From Acetobacter sp. (GTDB taxonomy: Bacteria > Pseudomonadota > Alphaproteobacteria > Acetobacterales > Acetobacteraceae): DNA of 64,000 nt. The stretch covers positions 83,838 through 147,837 of the forward strand of contig JAFVHT010000059.1 in assembly GCA_017474285.1 (NCBI GenBank), read 5' to 3'. The notes under the pieces are model-generated. The model was given only the letters and a program-made list of their open reading frames with translations. It had not been told where the DNA came from and ran no database searches. A program made the position numbers and the translations under genes. Below, piece by piece: positions 49,591 through 58,710 of the stretch (position 1 is the stretch's first letter; each line of letters begins with the position of its first letter).

Positions 49591-50562
49591 TTACGGCACA
49601 TAAGCGTATGCCATTTGCCATGCTAAAACACCCAACAAAAAAACAGATCCCCCCCTTATCTGCATTATACGTGTAGAAGATGTCGCAACAAACCGAATGC
49701 CTACAAGCCCTAGAGAAACAACACTGAGTTTACACACCCACAATCCCATACCTTCGACACACTGATCAAGCCATTGACTCACAGAAACATCTCCCAGCAC
49801 ATCCATTGGCACGGCTAAACTTGTCACCCATGCAATATCTACCGCAAGGGTAAGCCAATACACACGGATACAATCAAAAGTCAGCAACCATAGCCCTTTC
49901 TCAAACCCTGTAAGGGGTAATACAGCGCCATCATACTCTCCATGATCTGCCCCTTCATCAATACTGAATATACCGACGACACAAACTGCAAGCCCTGCTA
50001 AAACATAAGCAACACCATTTGTTAGAGGAGAAAGTGTATAGATTTTGGTTAAAAACGTTCTTAAATCATGCCCTCTCGAAAGAAAAAACACAGGCACTAA
50101 CGCTGGAAAAAGTATCCCCTCACCTAACATTCGTCTACTGACCTTTATTGCTGAAGCATATCCTTGCGTTGCTAAAGATAAAACCAACATAAGCATGGCC
50201 CCTATAAGCACGCTACAAATCAACAACAAATTCGGAACAGGAAACCCTTTGACAGTCAGTGTAAAGACTGGAATAAACACCCCACCCGATACCATCAACA
50301 CAAACGCACAACAAATAAACAACCTATTGAGGTTTTGGAAAGCATCATGCACACTCGGTCTATGACAATAGTGCCAAATATCACGCCAACGGCTCGTAAT
50401 TGGAAAACTTGGTTCCCCTTTTAAGCGCGCCGATAGCCACGCTATAAAACCTGTGAGTAAGGGCGCCATCCCAAGAACACACCCACACTGCACTATAAGG
50501 GCAAAACTACACGCTATAAACCAAACCCAAAACGGTATTGTGTGTACAAGTTCTTGAGTCAT
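49591..50562 (-). CDS. hyfC: Hydrogenase-4-like membrane subunit HyfC/HycD (NuoH-like)
   Basis: 323 residues from ATG 50562, which overlaps the hyfB-like stop by four bases (ATGA). About eight helices. NuoH/HycD-type features: an early APLLTGFIAWLSARLKGEPS (usual P.L.G....KARLQGR.G), HYCHRPSV near residue 65 and the acidic-loop region SIDEGADHGEYDGA followed by PLTGFEKGLWL, corresponding to the Glu-rich quinone-side loop of NuoH. It should link the peripheral arm to the membrane arm. Confidence 0.78.
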   Translation of the reverse strand: MTQELVHTIPFWVWFIACSFALIVQCGCVLGMAPLLTGFIAWLSARLKGEPSFPITSRWRDIWHYCHRPSVHDAFQNLNRLFICCAFVLMVSGGVFIPVFTLTVKGFPVPNLLLICSVLIGAMLMLVLSLATQGYASAIKVSRRMLGEGILFPALVPVFFLSRGHDLRTFLTKIYTLSPLTNGVAYVLAGLAVCVVGIFSIDEGADHGEYDGAVLPLTGFEKGLWLLTFDCIRVYWLTLAVDIAWVTSLAVPMDVLGDVSVSQWLDQCVEGMGLWVCKLSVVSLGLVGIRFVATSSTRIMQIRGGSVFLLGVLAWQMAYAYVP

Positions 50563-52253
50563 GTACCGACAAAAAGCCCTATAACAAGCCCCGTTCCTAA
50601 CAAGAGCAAAACCCACGCGACACCCTGCTGGTTACACCGCAAACCACAGTAACAAGCAATACGTTTTATAGAACGCAACACTTTAAGGCTACGCCTATAA
50701 CACCGTACCAATAAACGGTCTCTATAGCTCATATAACCGCCTCCCAATACCCAAAAACGTCCCCCTCCTAAAGACGCCGTGGCATTTATAGGCAAAACCA
50801 GTTCACGTCTTACTACATTTTCTGTTTTCGTACGGTATACATCGACACCCTCTACAAAAGGCATAGCTTGTTTCCAAACAGGAACGATACGTGCTTCCCT
50901 CGTCCATAAGCTCACCCCTAACAGGCGCATCAGTTGAAAAACTCCCCCCAATACCACACCCATAACCATCAAAACCCCTATCGGGACCAGAAAATTTGTA
51001 CTTTCGGGAATAGCCAGCACAAAAAGTCCTTTATTCCAAGAAAGTGATGGAAACACTGCAGGACCTGAGACAAGAGCATGGGTAAGAAATAACCATAGTT
51101 TCGGCAACAAAAGGAAAAAAAGCGCCCCGCCCATACATCCCCAAAGCGACAGTGTCGTGCCATATGCTCCCTTCTCTACATGTATTTCTTTTTCATATGG
51201 GCAAAGCAACGCCAAAACAACGCGCAACAAGCCGAGCATCATCCCCACAAAGACAACACACTGAAAGGTGGTTAATAACAATAAAACAAAAGCCGAAGCA
51301 GGTTTAAGAGAGGACATTGACAAATAAACAGCTTCAAGAGTGCTCCACACCATCATAAACCCACCAGAGGGCGGCATAAGAGACCCCTGAAACACCCCCA
51401 ATCCCACCAAAAGGCGTTTAAATGGAATAAACAATCCGATCTCTTGCCTATGGACAACAGCGAGTACCACCAAAAGCCCTAAAAAACAAGGACCTAATCC
51501 TAACTGTAAGGCTATTCCAAAAATATCGCTTCCTTCGAGTGTTGAAATAAGCGTTAAAAGCAAATCACTCACAACACACCCGTACCATGCCATAACAACG
51601 CCACGCATGATTTTCTCAAGATCGTTAGCGTAAAATACCAAACAACATCCCCTAACAGCCACACACCCGCAACATGTTAAAAGCGCTATTTGTATCACAA
51701 AGGGTAAATGACCATATTCAACAAGAATACGACTGAGTAGAAACACGCCTGTACAGACAGGCACAACAACACTTGCACCCTGTTGATCAATAATCGTCCA
51801 TCCTGTTTGTAAAATCGTCAAACATAAAAGAAAAACGGATAAGGGATTGTCAACCGGAATACACGCGGGTAAGACAGCAAAAGGGAGACACAACGCTTTC
51901 CAGTCTTTGGCAGGTAATAAAGCAAGGGCTGTGCCTGCCAATAAACCAAAAACGAGCGGGGAACTAACCAAAAAGCCCAACCCTAAAAGCACACAGGCTA
52001 AAATCTCTCTCTCAGAACAAAGCAACCCTCCAGCAAAAGCCAACACCAAAAGCAACGACCAAGCAAGCCCATCAACCCCAAAAATGGGGATCCATGTCAC
52101 CCCACCTTGACATTGGAAAAAATCCCCTAAAAAGGCTAATAACGCAACGAGCCCCCACAAACCACACTGAATGTCAGTCCGCCGATGGTCAACAGAAGTC
52201 AAAGGAACCCCTGTTAATACAGACAAGCCACCCAACCCACCTAACACCAACAA
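50559..52253 (-). CDS. hyfB: Hydrogenase-4-like antiporter-type membrane subunit (HyfB/NuoL-like), divergent
   Basis: At least 564 residues, about 14 helices. The region LEKIMRGVVMAWYG aligns with the LERLLAYSSIEN part of the family, and VFQGSLMPPSGGFMMVWSTLEA with ALSGLPPLNGF. The helix-7 motif (K-AGLxPLHxWLPxAH) and the following long helix are missing or much shortened. One Lys in FIPFKRLL remains. C-terminal part is HyfB-like (REARIVPVW). The first listed codon is TTG at 52253, but the frame is open upstream through a hydrophobic segment (FIFTSFLLCSLLLVLGG) without ATG or GTG, so the true start is uncertain and may be an unusual codon near 52283. Confidence 0.7.
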   Translation of the reverse strand: MLVLGGLGGLSVLTGVPLTSVDHRRTDIQCGLWGLVALLAFLGDFFQCQGGVTWIPIFGVDGLAWSLLLVLAFAGGLLCSEREILACVLLGLGFLVSSPLVFGLLAGTALALLPAKDWKALCLPFAVLPACIPVDNPLSVFLLCLTILQTGWTIIDQQGASVVVPVCTGVFLLSRILVEYGHLPFVIQIALLTCCGCVAVRGCCLVFYANDLEKIMRGVVMAWYGCVVSDLLLTLISTLEGSDIFGIALQLGLGPCFLGLLVVLAVVHRQEIGLFIPFKRLLVGLGVFQGSLMPPSGGFMMVWSTLEAVYLSMSSLKPASAFVLLLLTTFQCVVFVGMMLGLLRVVLALLCPYEKEIHVEKGAYGTTLSLWGCMGGALFFLLLPKLWLFLTHALVSGPAVFPSLSWNKGLFVLAIPESTNFLVPIGVLMVMGVVLGGVFQLMRLLGVSLWTREARIVPVWKQAMPFVEGVDVYRTKTENVVRRELVLPINATASLGGGRFWVLGGGYMSYRDRLLVRCYRRSLKVLRSIKRIACYCGLRCNQQGVAWVLLLLGTGLVIGLFVGT

Positions 52254-52338
52254 AAGTGAACAAAGGAGAAAAGACGTAAAAATAAATTTAAACCCTATTG
52301 TGCCATGGCCGAAACTAGACCCATGTTCAACATCACGC

Positions 52339-52358
52339 TTATAGTCAATACACTATAA
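52339..52358. promoter_or_regulatory. Inverted repeat upstream of the hyf-like operon
   Basis: TTATAGT, six bases, ACTATAA: a perfect seven-base dyad in the 244-base region between the hyf-like operon and gloB. Could be an operator for either gene set. No good -35/-10 pair could be fixed beside it. Confidence 0.35.
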
Positions 52359-52497
52359 ATTTTATTATACTATCATAAGCCTGTTTAATATTAAAAAATA
52401 AATTGTTGCTCGTACTTAATTTTGTGTTTTCATGTCTACCTATCATCAAACAAAACGGTAGACTTGTTTCTTTTCTCTTGTTTCTTAAATTAAACTT

Positions 52498-53220
52498 ATG
52501 CCCCTTATAATCGATACTGTTCCTCTTTTATCAGATAATTATGCGTGGATTTTGCACGACACTGCAACTGGCAACACAGCCGTTGTAGACCCGGGTGAGG
52601 CTGATTCTGTTCACGCTTTTCTCAATACACAGGGCTATAGGCTTAATGATATTTTCCTCACCCACCACCATGCAGATCATATTAACGGGGCCTCTGCCCT
52701 CCGCCAACATTATGGCGCGCGTATTCTTGGACCTAGAGACCAACGCCTTCAATCCCTTGTTGATGAAAACTTACAAGAGGGAGATCTTCTTTCTCTAGGG
52801 GAAAGTCATGGACATGTTCTTGCAACGCCTGGACATACTTTAAGCCATTTGTGCTATTATTTTTCTAACCCCTCTGCCCTATTTTGTGGTGATACACTTT
52901 TTAGCCTTGGCTGTGGACGTCTCTTTGAGGGAACAGCTGAACAACTTTTTGAGAGCTTCCTTAAAATTATTGCCCTTCCCCCTCAAACATGGATTTGTTG
53001 TGGGCATGAATATACCCTTGCCAACGCAGATTTTGCCTTCCATGTCGACCCAACCAATCACGCCCTCAAAGAACGTATCACACAAGTGCGTTCTTTACGA
53101 TCAAAAGGGCAACCAACTCTTCCCTCAACGCTTGAGCAAGAATTAGCCACTAACCCTTTTTTAAGAGCCCCTAATGCGCAGATTTTAAAGCATTTACGCC
53201 AAGAAAAAGACACTTTTTAG
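52498..53220 (+). CDS. gloB: Hydroxyacylglutathione hydrolase (glyoxalase II)
   Basis: Splits S-lactoylglutathione to lactate and glutathione in methylglyoxal detoxification. 240 residues; metallo-beta-lactamase fold with the binuclear metal motif THHHADH near residue 56, TPGHTLSHLCYYF near 110, CGDTLFSLGCGRLFEGT near 130 and the GloB-specific CGHEYTLANADFAF near 168. Divergent from the hyf-like operon, convergent with btuD. Confidence 0.95.
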   Translation: MPLIIDTVPLLSDNYAWILHDTATGNTAVVDPGEADSVHAFLNTQGYRLNDIFLTHHHADHINGASALRQHYGARILGPRDQRLQSLVDENLQEGDLLSLGESHGHVLATPGHTLSHLCYYFSNPSALFCGDTLFSLGCGRLFEGTAEQLFESFLKIIALPPQTWICCGHEYTLANADFAFHVDPTNHALKERITQVRSLRSKGQPTLPSTLEQELATNPFLRAPNAQILKHLRQEKDTF

Positions 53221-53260
53221 AGGCTTGAGAAGTTTGATCACGCCTTTACCTTTTTATTTT

Positions 53261-54028
53261 TTACGAGGTCAGTATATCCCACGGTAGAACAGCCCCTTCA
53301 ACTCGTTGTGTGGTAACGCCGTAGGTATCTGCGATAAGTGTATCGTTTAAATCTGCTGGCGCTATACTCTGCACAAGAGTGCCCTCTTTCAGCAAAACCA
53401 ACCGATCACAAAAACGCGTTGCCAAAAGGAGGTCGTGAATAACGACCACCACGCAACGCCCTTGTGCCGCCAAAGAACGAAACAATGCCATAATAGCAAT
53501 AGCATGAGCGGGATCTAGTGCCGCTATAGGTTCATCGGCTAATAAAAGGGGAGCCTCCACCGCAAGCGCACGCGCCAGCATAAGCCGCGCCCGCTCTCCG
53601 CCTGAAAGATGAGACGCATTTTGATCAGCTAAAGCCGACAAACCTGTCATATCTATCGCCTTGTGTACTGCTGGATGGGCTAAGGCTCTGCGCGCGTTTT
53701 CCCCATAAGGTAAACGTCCGAGAGAAGTAATTTCACACACTGTCATAGGGGGAAAAAAAGGTGTTTCTTGCGGTACATAGGCTATTTGTCGCGCTCTTTG
53801 TGTTAAGGAAAGATGCTCTATCACTTGCCCTTGCACAAAAACAGAGCCAGAATGACACGCAAGCAAACCCGCCAACGCCCGTAAAAGCGTTGTTTTCCCT
53901 GCACCGTTAGGGCCAATTAAAGCCGTGACTTGCCCCGCAAAAAACGACACAGATACCTGTTTTAAGAGAGATCTTTTTGCCTCTGTATACACAGATAAAG
54001 ACTCTGCATGAAGCATTAAGCCCACCAT
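53261..54028 (-). CDS. btuD: Cobalamin ABC transporter ATP-binding protein
   Basis: ATPase of the vitamin B12 importer. 255 residues: Walker A GPNGAGKTTLLRALAGLL near residue 38, Q-loop VPQETPFFPP, signature LSGGERARLMLARAL, Walker B LLLADEPIAALDP and H-loop VIHDLLLA. By sequence alone it could serve heme or siderophore uptake (HmuV/FecE type); the cobalamin riboswitch upstream of the operon decides for B12. ATG 54028 has GAGG seven bases upstream. Last gene of btuB-btuF-btuC-btuD. Confidence 0.88.
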   Translation of the reverse strand: MVGLMLHAESLSVYTEAKRSLLKQVSVSFFAGQVTALIGPNGAGKTTLLRALAGLLACHSGSVFVQGQVIEHLSLTQRARQIAYVPQETPFFPPMTVCEITSLGRLPYGENARRALAHPAVHKAIDMTGLSALADQNASHLSGGERARLMLARALAVEAPLLLADEPIAALDPAHAIAIMALFRSLAAQGRCVVVVIHDLLLATRFCDRLVLLKEGTLVQSIAPADLNDTLIADTYGVTTQRVEGAVLPWDILTS

Positions 54029-54055
54029 AAAAACCTCAACCTCAAAACTTGATCA

Positions 54056-55060
54056 TTAAAACATAGTCCGCTGTTTATATAAAAGAAGACGATAGAAAAA
54101 CACAGGTACCCCTAAAAGCACTGTAATCACACCTAATTGTATTTCTGCTCTGTGAGCGAGCATTCGCACTCCCAAATCTGCCCCTAAAAGAAGAACAGCC
54201 CCCATAAGAAAGGATGGTAATAACAAGCGTGAAGGTCTATACCCCACAAAAGGGCGCAACATATGAGGTACCATGAGCCCCACAAAACCAATAGCGCCAG
54301 ACACCGCCACACAGGACCCAACCGCCACAGCAACCCCTAATACAACCCGCCTTTGTACCCCAAAAACGCCCCCTAACCGAAAGCCGAGACTAACAGCTAC
54401 ATCCTCTCCCATAGTCAACGCATCAAGCGCCGACCCGCAGCTTGCCATAATAGCTCCCCCTAGACATACACCGGGCAAGGCCAGCCAAACATCTGTCATT
54501 GTACGATCCGATAATGACCCCATAAGCCAGTGCAGTATTTCAAACATCGCATAGGGGCTCGGTACAAGATTGAGAACAAGGGCCGTTAAAGCTGTTGTAA
54601 ACACGCTTAAAGCGGTTCCTGCCACTATCAAAACCAATACCCCCCCTTGACCCACAAGCCCAAGTAAGAGCACTGCACTCAACCCGGCACCAATAAGCCC
54701 TCCTAAAGGCAAAAGTAATGCCGATATTTGAAACAGTCCTGTATAAAACACGCACACCGCCCCCAATGCCGCTCCGCCAGAAACACCTAATAGCCCTGGA
54801 TCTGCCAAGGGATTGCGTAAATACCCCTGTAATACAGCACCTGAAAGTCCTAATGTGCCGCCTACCATAATCGCCAAGAGAGTACGCGGTAGGCGCAATT
54901 TCCCAACAATAACCCCTTCAATACTCGGCTTACCCATTAACCAATCTGTCAAGGCAGATACGCTATGAACAGTACTCTCCCCCCATAACAAAGATATGAT
55001 AAACAGGAATCCAAGAACCCCACATAAAACACTATTGAACAAAAGAGAAAAATTTTTCAT
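54056..55060 (-). CDS. btuC: Cobalamin ABC transporter permease (FecCD family)
   Basis: Inner-membrane channel of the B12 importer. 334 residues, about ten helices. FecCD-family blocks: VGKLRLPRTLLAIMVGGTLGLSGAVLQGYLRNPLADPGLLGVSGGAALG spans about 52-100, and GAIGFVGLMVPHMLRPFVG near 260 with the EAA-like coupling helix. ATG at 55060, eight bases after the btuF stop. Confidence 0.9.
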   Translation of the reverse strand: MKNFSLLFNSVLCGVLGFLFIISLLWGESTVHSVSALTDWLMGKPSIEGVIVGKLRLPRTLLAIMVGGTLGLSGAVLQGYLRNPLADPGLLGVSGGAALGAVCVFYTGLFQISALLLPLGGLIGAGLSAVLLLGLVGQGGVLVLIVAGTALSVFTTALTALVLNLVPSPYAMFEILHWLMGSLSDRTMTDVWLALPGVCLGGAIMASCGSALDALTMGEDVAVSLGFRLGGVFGVQRRVVLGVAVAVGSCVAVSGAIGFVGLMVPHMLRPFVGYRPSRLLLPSFLMGAVLLLGADLGVRMLAHRAEIQLGVITVLLGVPVFFYRLLLYKQRTMF

Positions 55061-55068
55061 GAAGAGTT

Positions 55069-56076
55069 TTATGGGAAAAGTGGTGGAAAAGAAGGAAGGA
55101 TTGTTAAAGAATTTGTTTTACGTGATGAATGACCATGTACCACAACTTGATCATATACATAATGATCACGAGCACGGCGCAAACGCGCTAAAGCCTCAAG
55201 TGTCTGCGGTAAACCACATAACCATAAACGTGCTGGAATATCCACCACATGGGAAGGCGGGAAAGCGGCAAGCAATAAAGGCGCATTGAGCATTGCTTGT
55301 GCCAAGGAATAGCCGCGCGCACTCTCATCACGTACAAGAAAATCTGGCTTATTGAGCAAAATTGTTTCTAAGGACACCCGACGAGCAACAGACCCGACCC
55401 CTAAAAGAGGCGCTGCATTACGCATACCAGCATGTGTGAGCACATCGTCCGCAAGACTTCCTACAGGCATAACAAACCCATTGGCTTCGTAGAGAATAGC
55501 CCGTGGCGAAGAATCAGTGACAGGCACCGTAAGACGCTGAAGCTGTTCCTGAAAAGCTACAACAAGCTGCTTGCCACGTTCGTCCTGTCCAAGTGCCTGC
55601 GCAACCAGCATAATATGTGCTGCCACATCTGCCAAAGACAAAGCAGGTGACACAATCACGACTTTTGTCCCAAGAACGCGCGCAACAAACTGCGCCATAG
55701 ATGCTTTGAATGGACCTACAAACAACACAGAGGGACGCACTTGTAAAATCGCTTCAGCGTGTGCAGGCAAAATAGGCACATGTTGGGCTTGTTGACATAA
55801 AACCGACACCTTACAATCCTGTGCTAAAGTACTTAAGCCAACAATGTCCGTCTTTTTTGCTAAAAGTAGGACGATCTGATCGGTACACACATCAAGCGAA
55901 GCAATTCTTTCTGCTGGTCGCTCTGCCGGTTTTTCTGCTGCTCTTTCTGTAGCTAGGGTACCCACAGGCATGATACCCCATAACCCACACCCCAAAAGCC
56001 AACAAAAACCACAATATCCTAACCATCCCAACAATAACCGTCTCAACACCTGTAAGACATTAAAGAGGAAAAACAT
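55069..56076 (-). CDS. btuF: Periplasmic cobalamin-binding protein (BtuF-like)
   Basis: 335 residues. An N-terminal hydrophobic segment (about 12-38, GWLGYCGFCWLLGCGLWGI) acts as a signal or anchor, with a Cys that could be a lipobox residue (LLGC). Then a short repeat AEKPAERPAERIA and the helical-backbone receptor fold: RIASLDVCTDQIVLLLAKK, LSTLAQD, VLFVGPFKASM, and the C-terminal lobe SLETILLNKPDFLV and DIPARLWLCGLPQTLEALARL. ATG overlaps the btuB stop as TAATG. Ligand assigned from the riboswitch-controlled operon. Confidence 0.85.
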   Translation of the reverse strand: MFFLFNVLQVLRRLLLGWLGYCGFCWLLGCGLWGIMPVGTLATERAAEKPAERPAERIASLDVCTDQIVLLLAKKTDIVGLSTLAQDCKVSVLCQQAQHVPILPAHAEAILQVRPSVLFVGPFKASMAQFVARVLGTKVVIVSPALSLADVAAHIMLVAQALGQDERGKQLVVAFQEQLQRLTVPVTDSSPRAILYEANGFVMPVGSLADDVLTHAGMRNAAPLLGVGSVARRVSLETILLNKPDFLVRDESARGYSLAQAMLNAPLLLAAFPPSHVVDIPARLWLCGLPQTLEALARLRRARDHYVYDQVVVHGHSSRKTNSLTILPSFPPLFP

Positions 56077-58364
56077 TAGTAGCTTACCGTAAAACCAGCA
56101 TATCCTGCCCGTCCAGGTTGGAGATACCCTAGCGGATTTTCGTATTGGTCATTTGCCAAATTATTGACTCGTGCAAACACCTTCAGATACCGTAAAACAC
56201 GATAAGTTACAGCCAGATCCAGTGTGACATAGCCGGGTACTCTAACACAAATAGAACTTTCACCAGACGGACATGATATATTTTCGACTGGATAATCACG
56301 CCAACTGCTCACATATAAGACATTGCCGGAAACTATCAGGTCTTTTAACGGAGTCCACGTCATACCCAAATCAATTTTGTTTTGTGGACGCCGTTGGAGC
56401 TTTTGCCCTGTCAAAGCATTACGGGCATGTATCCACGTATAACTAAGATTGAACTTTAATGCTTTCAAAGGCTTCCAATTAACAAAAGCCTCGACACCAT
56501 ACATACGTGCCCGTGCGACATTGGCATAAGAATACACACTGTCAGCACAGTATCCATCAGCATAACTAGCACAAGTATTTGTGCTCTGAATGAGATTTCT
56601 TACACGATTATCATACCAATCGGCACCAAAATGTAAGGGTGTGCCAAAAACCTTTAATTTCTGTTCAATACCTGCATCGTATCCTATGAGGCGCTCTGCC
56701 CGTAGCGATCGATTTCCTTTTTCAGAATACCCCGATCCATTTTGATTCACAAATAACTGGTACATTGACGGACCAGTAAACCCTGTACCAGCACTTGCTT
56801 TAATGATTGTTCCTGTGTTTGGTATATGAATAGCAGGAGCCGCACGCCATGTAACATAATCCCCATAAAGTGACGTTGTATCATAACGGACGTTTGCCGC
56901 ACCGTAGAGAACATGGTGCCAGCTCCCTTGGTATTGTCCATATCCCGACGTCATACTCATATTTGCAATATTATTATAAGGCGGTGATGATGTATATAAT
57001 ATATTTGTATACCCTCCTGATTCCGTCTCAAATTGATTGTAAAAATGTTGCATACCAATAAGGAGTATGCCATTACGATGCACTTTAATTGTCCCATTCC
57101 AATCGAGCTGGAGACGGCTAAAATGATAATAAGTAGGATCATACACGATTGGACCTTGGTTATTTCTTAAGGCACCCGTGTATCGAAAACTACGATTGAC
57201 GTTCATATACCCTAACCCAAGCACTTGCTTAAACTTGCCTGAAAAAGAGGAAAGATGTACCGTGCCGCGCACAATCGCTTCATTAACAGTTGATCGTTCA
57301 CGCTGTTTTTGTACATTACTATCATAAGAAGGCTCATTTTCAGCCTGCAAATCATAGACAGAATAACTGTTATACCCCCCTTGAATAAGGCGTGAAGTCA
57401 ACGTAAAGCCAAGGTTATCGGTTGCATCATAATCAAGACGAACGTTAGCTGTTTTATTATCGTTTACATTCGTTTCATTCCGTTGGCGTTCGTTCGCGTT
57501 ATAATACTGTTCGTAGCGTGCAGGAATTTCGTGGAACCCCGTTTGCCGATAATGAGCAATCGCCACATTGTAATGAAAACGCCCTGTACTGCCGCGAACT
57601 CCGGCAGCTTGGTTAAAAGTAGCATACGCCCCTCCTTCTAAACGAACATACGGCATAGGCTTGCCTTGCCCACGCGAGGTTATAATGTTAATAACCCCTG
57701 CCATGGCATTACCGCCATAAATACCACTTTGCGGTCCTCTCAAAATTTCTATCCGTCCTATCCCATTTGTTACAAACTCTGAGGCATTAAATGCATTATT
57801 TGTCGTACTTCCGTCGTTAATATCCATTCCATCAAGGCGAACCCTAATGGCATTTGAATTATTTCCCCGCATAAAAATAGAGGTCGTTCCACCAAAGCCT
57901 CCTGTTCTGACCACAGTTAAACCGGGTTGGCGGGTTAAAATAGTGCTCAGCTCACGGCGTTGTTGAACAAGAATTTGCTTTTCGGTGACAATAGTGGCTT
58001 GGGTCCCAATATCACTCAGAAGCGTAGGCCGCCGTGCCGCAGTGACTGTCACATCAGCGGGATATGAGTCGATATGAAGTGAAGGCACATACCGCGCCGC
58101 CAACGGGTTAGCAGATTTATTTTTCTTTATTTGCGGTGCTTTAGCTTGTTTTTCTGATTTTTTTGAGATCTGAGTTTTTTTTAACTTTGATTTCTTTTCA
58201 TGTATGCCTTCAAGAGTGTTATTATTAGATTTATCGATAAGTTTATCAGGCGTTGCAGCTGATGCCACATCAGTATGTGTTATCAGCCCCTGTACTGTTA
58301 CCGTTACTGTACACACAGAAAATACGGTACTCAAAGTACGCAATAAAAAACGCTTCATCGTCAT
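56076..58364 (-). CDS. btuB: TonB-dependent outer membrane receptor, BtuB-like
   Basis: Outer-membrane cobalamin receptor powered by TonB. 762 residues: signal peptide (about 1-36), a Lys/Ser/Asn-rich stretch of about 50 residues (KKSKLKKTQISKKSEKQ), TonB box region ADVTVTAARRP near residue 95, plug domain (TILTRQPGLTVVRTGGFGG, FMRGNNSNAIRVRLDGMDIND, IEILRGPQSGIYGGNAMAGVINIIT) and a 22-strand barrel ending in the aromatic GFTVSY. ATG 58364 has AGGA seven bases upstream. First gene after the cobalamin riboswitch. Confidence 0.93.
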   Translation of the reverse strand: MTMKRFLLRTLSTVFSVCTVTVTVQGLITHTDVASAATPDKLIDKSNNNTLEGIHEKKSKLKKTQISKKSEKQAKAPQIKKNKSANPLAARYVPSLHIDSYPADVTVTAARRPTLLSDIGTQATIVTEKQILVQQRRELSTILTRQPGLTVVRTGGFGGTTSIFMRGNNSNAIRVRLDGMDINDGSTTNNAFNASEFVTNGIGRIEILRGPQSGIYGGNAMAGVINIITSRGQGKPMPYVRLEGGAYATFNQAAGVRGSTGRFHYNVAIAHYRQTGFHEIPARYEQYYNANERQRNETNVNDNKTANVRLDYDATDNLGFTLTSRLIQGGYNSYSVYDLQAENEPSYDSNVQKQRERSTVNEAIVRGTVHLSSFSGKFKQVLGLGYMNVNRSFRYTGALRNNQGPIVYDPTYYHFSRLQLDWNGTIKVHRNGILLIGMQHFYNQFETESGGYTNILYTSSPPYNNIANMSMTSGYGQYQGSWHHVLYGAANVRYDTTSLYGDYVTWRAAPAIHIPNTGTIIKASAGTGFTGPSMYQLFVNQNGSGYSEKGNRSLRAERLIGYDAGIEQKLKVFGTPLHFGADWYDNRVRNLIQSTNTCASYADGYCADSVYSYANVARARMYGVEAFVNWKPLKALKFNLSYTWIHARNALTGQKLQRRPQNKIDLGMTWTPLKDLIVSGNVLYVSSWRDYPVENISCPSGESSICVRVPGYVTLDLAVTYRVLRYLKVFARVNNLANDQYENPLGYLQPGRAGYAGFTVSY

Positions 58365-58519
58365 AGAGCAGTCCTGTCATCATGTTATGATTATCATGAG
58401 TGTCACGACAAAACTGCGGCTAGAACACATGCGCGCTTAAAGGTACTCACCCGCATGACATAAACTGCTCGCCTAGCCTACTAGCACACCCCGACCAGTA
58501 TTTGCTTCACCGCAACAAA

Positions 58520-58710
58520 ACATGATGGCAGGTCTCCTGGCTTGCGGTTTTGTAACACTTCGTATCCCTTCCCAGAAGTACCATCCAGTGGGTTGGGCTT
58601 ACGCCCTCTATACAAAGTAGACCGCCTACAGTTGCGGGGACAGCCAAGGAATGAGGAAAACCCTTACCTTGTTCCCTTTTAACCCTCCTTACGAGGGACC
58701 AGCATGTTCC
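58520..58710 (-). promoter_or_regulatory. Cobalamin riboswitch
   Basis: On the minus strand the leader has the conserved elements in order: AAAAGGGAACAAGGT, then GGCTGTCCCCGCAACTGTA (around 58628-58645), and the B12 box GCCAGGAGACCTGCC (58541-58527). It precedes btuB by about 160 bases, which include GC-rich inverted stretches that may form the expression platform. Cobalamin binding should shut down the btuBFCD operon. The region 58365-58916 holds no gene besides this leader and the divergent DUF1269 promoter area. Confidence 0.95.

Noticed and set aside
53221..53260. AGGC ... GCCT followed by T-rich bases between gloB and btuD as terminator
   Set aside because: Only four base pairs in the stem; too weak to report.
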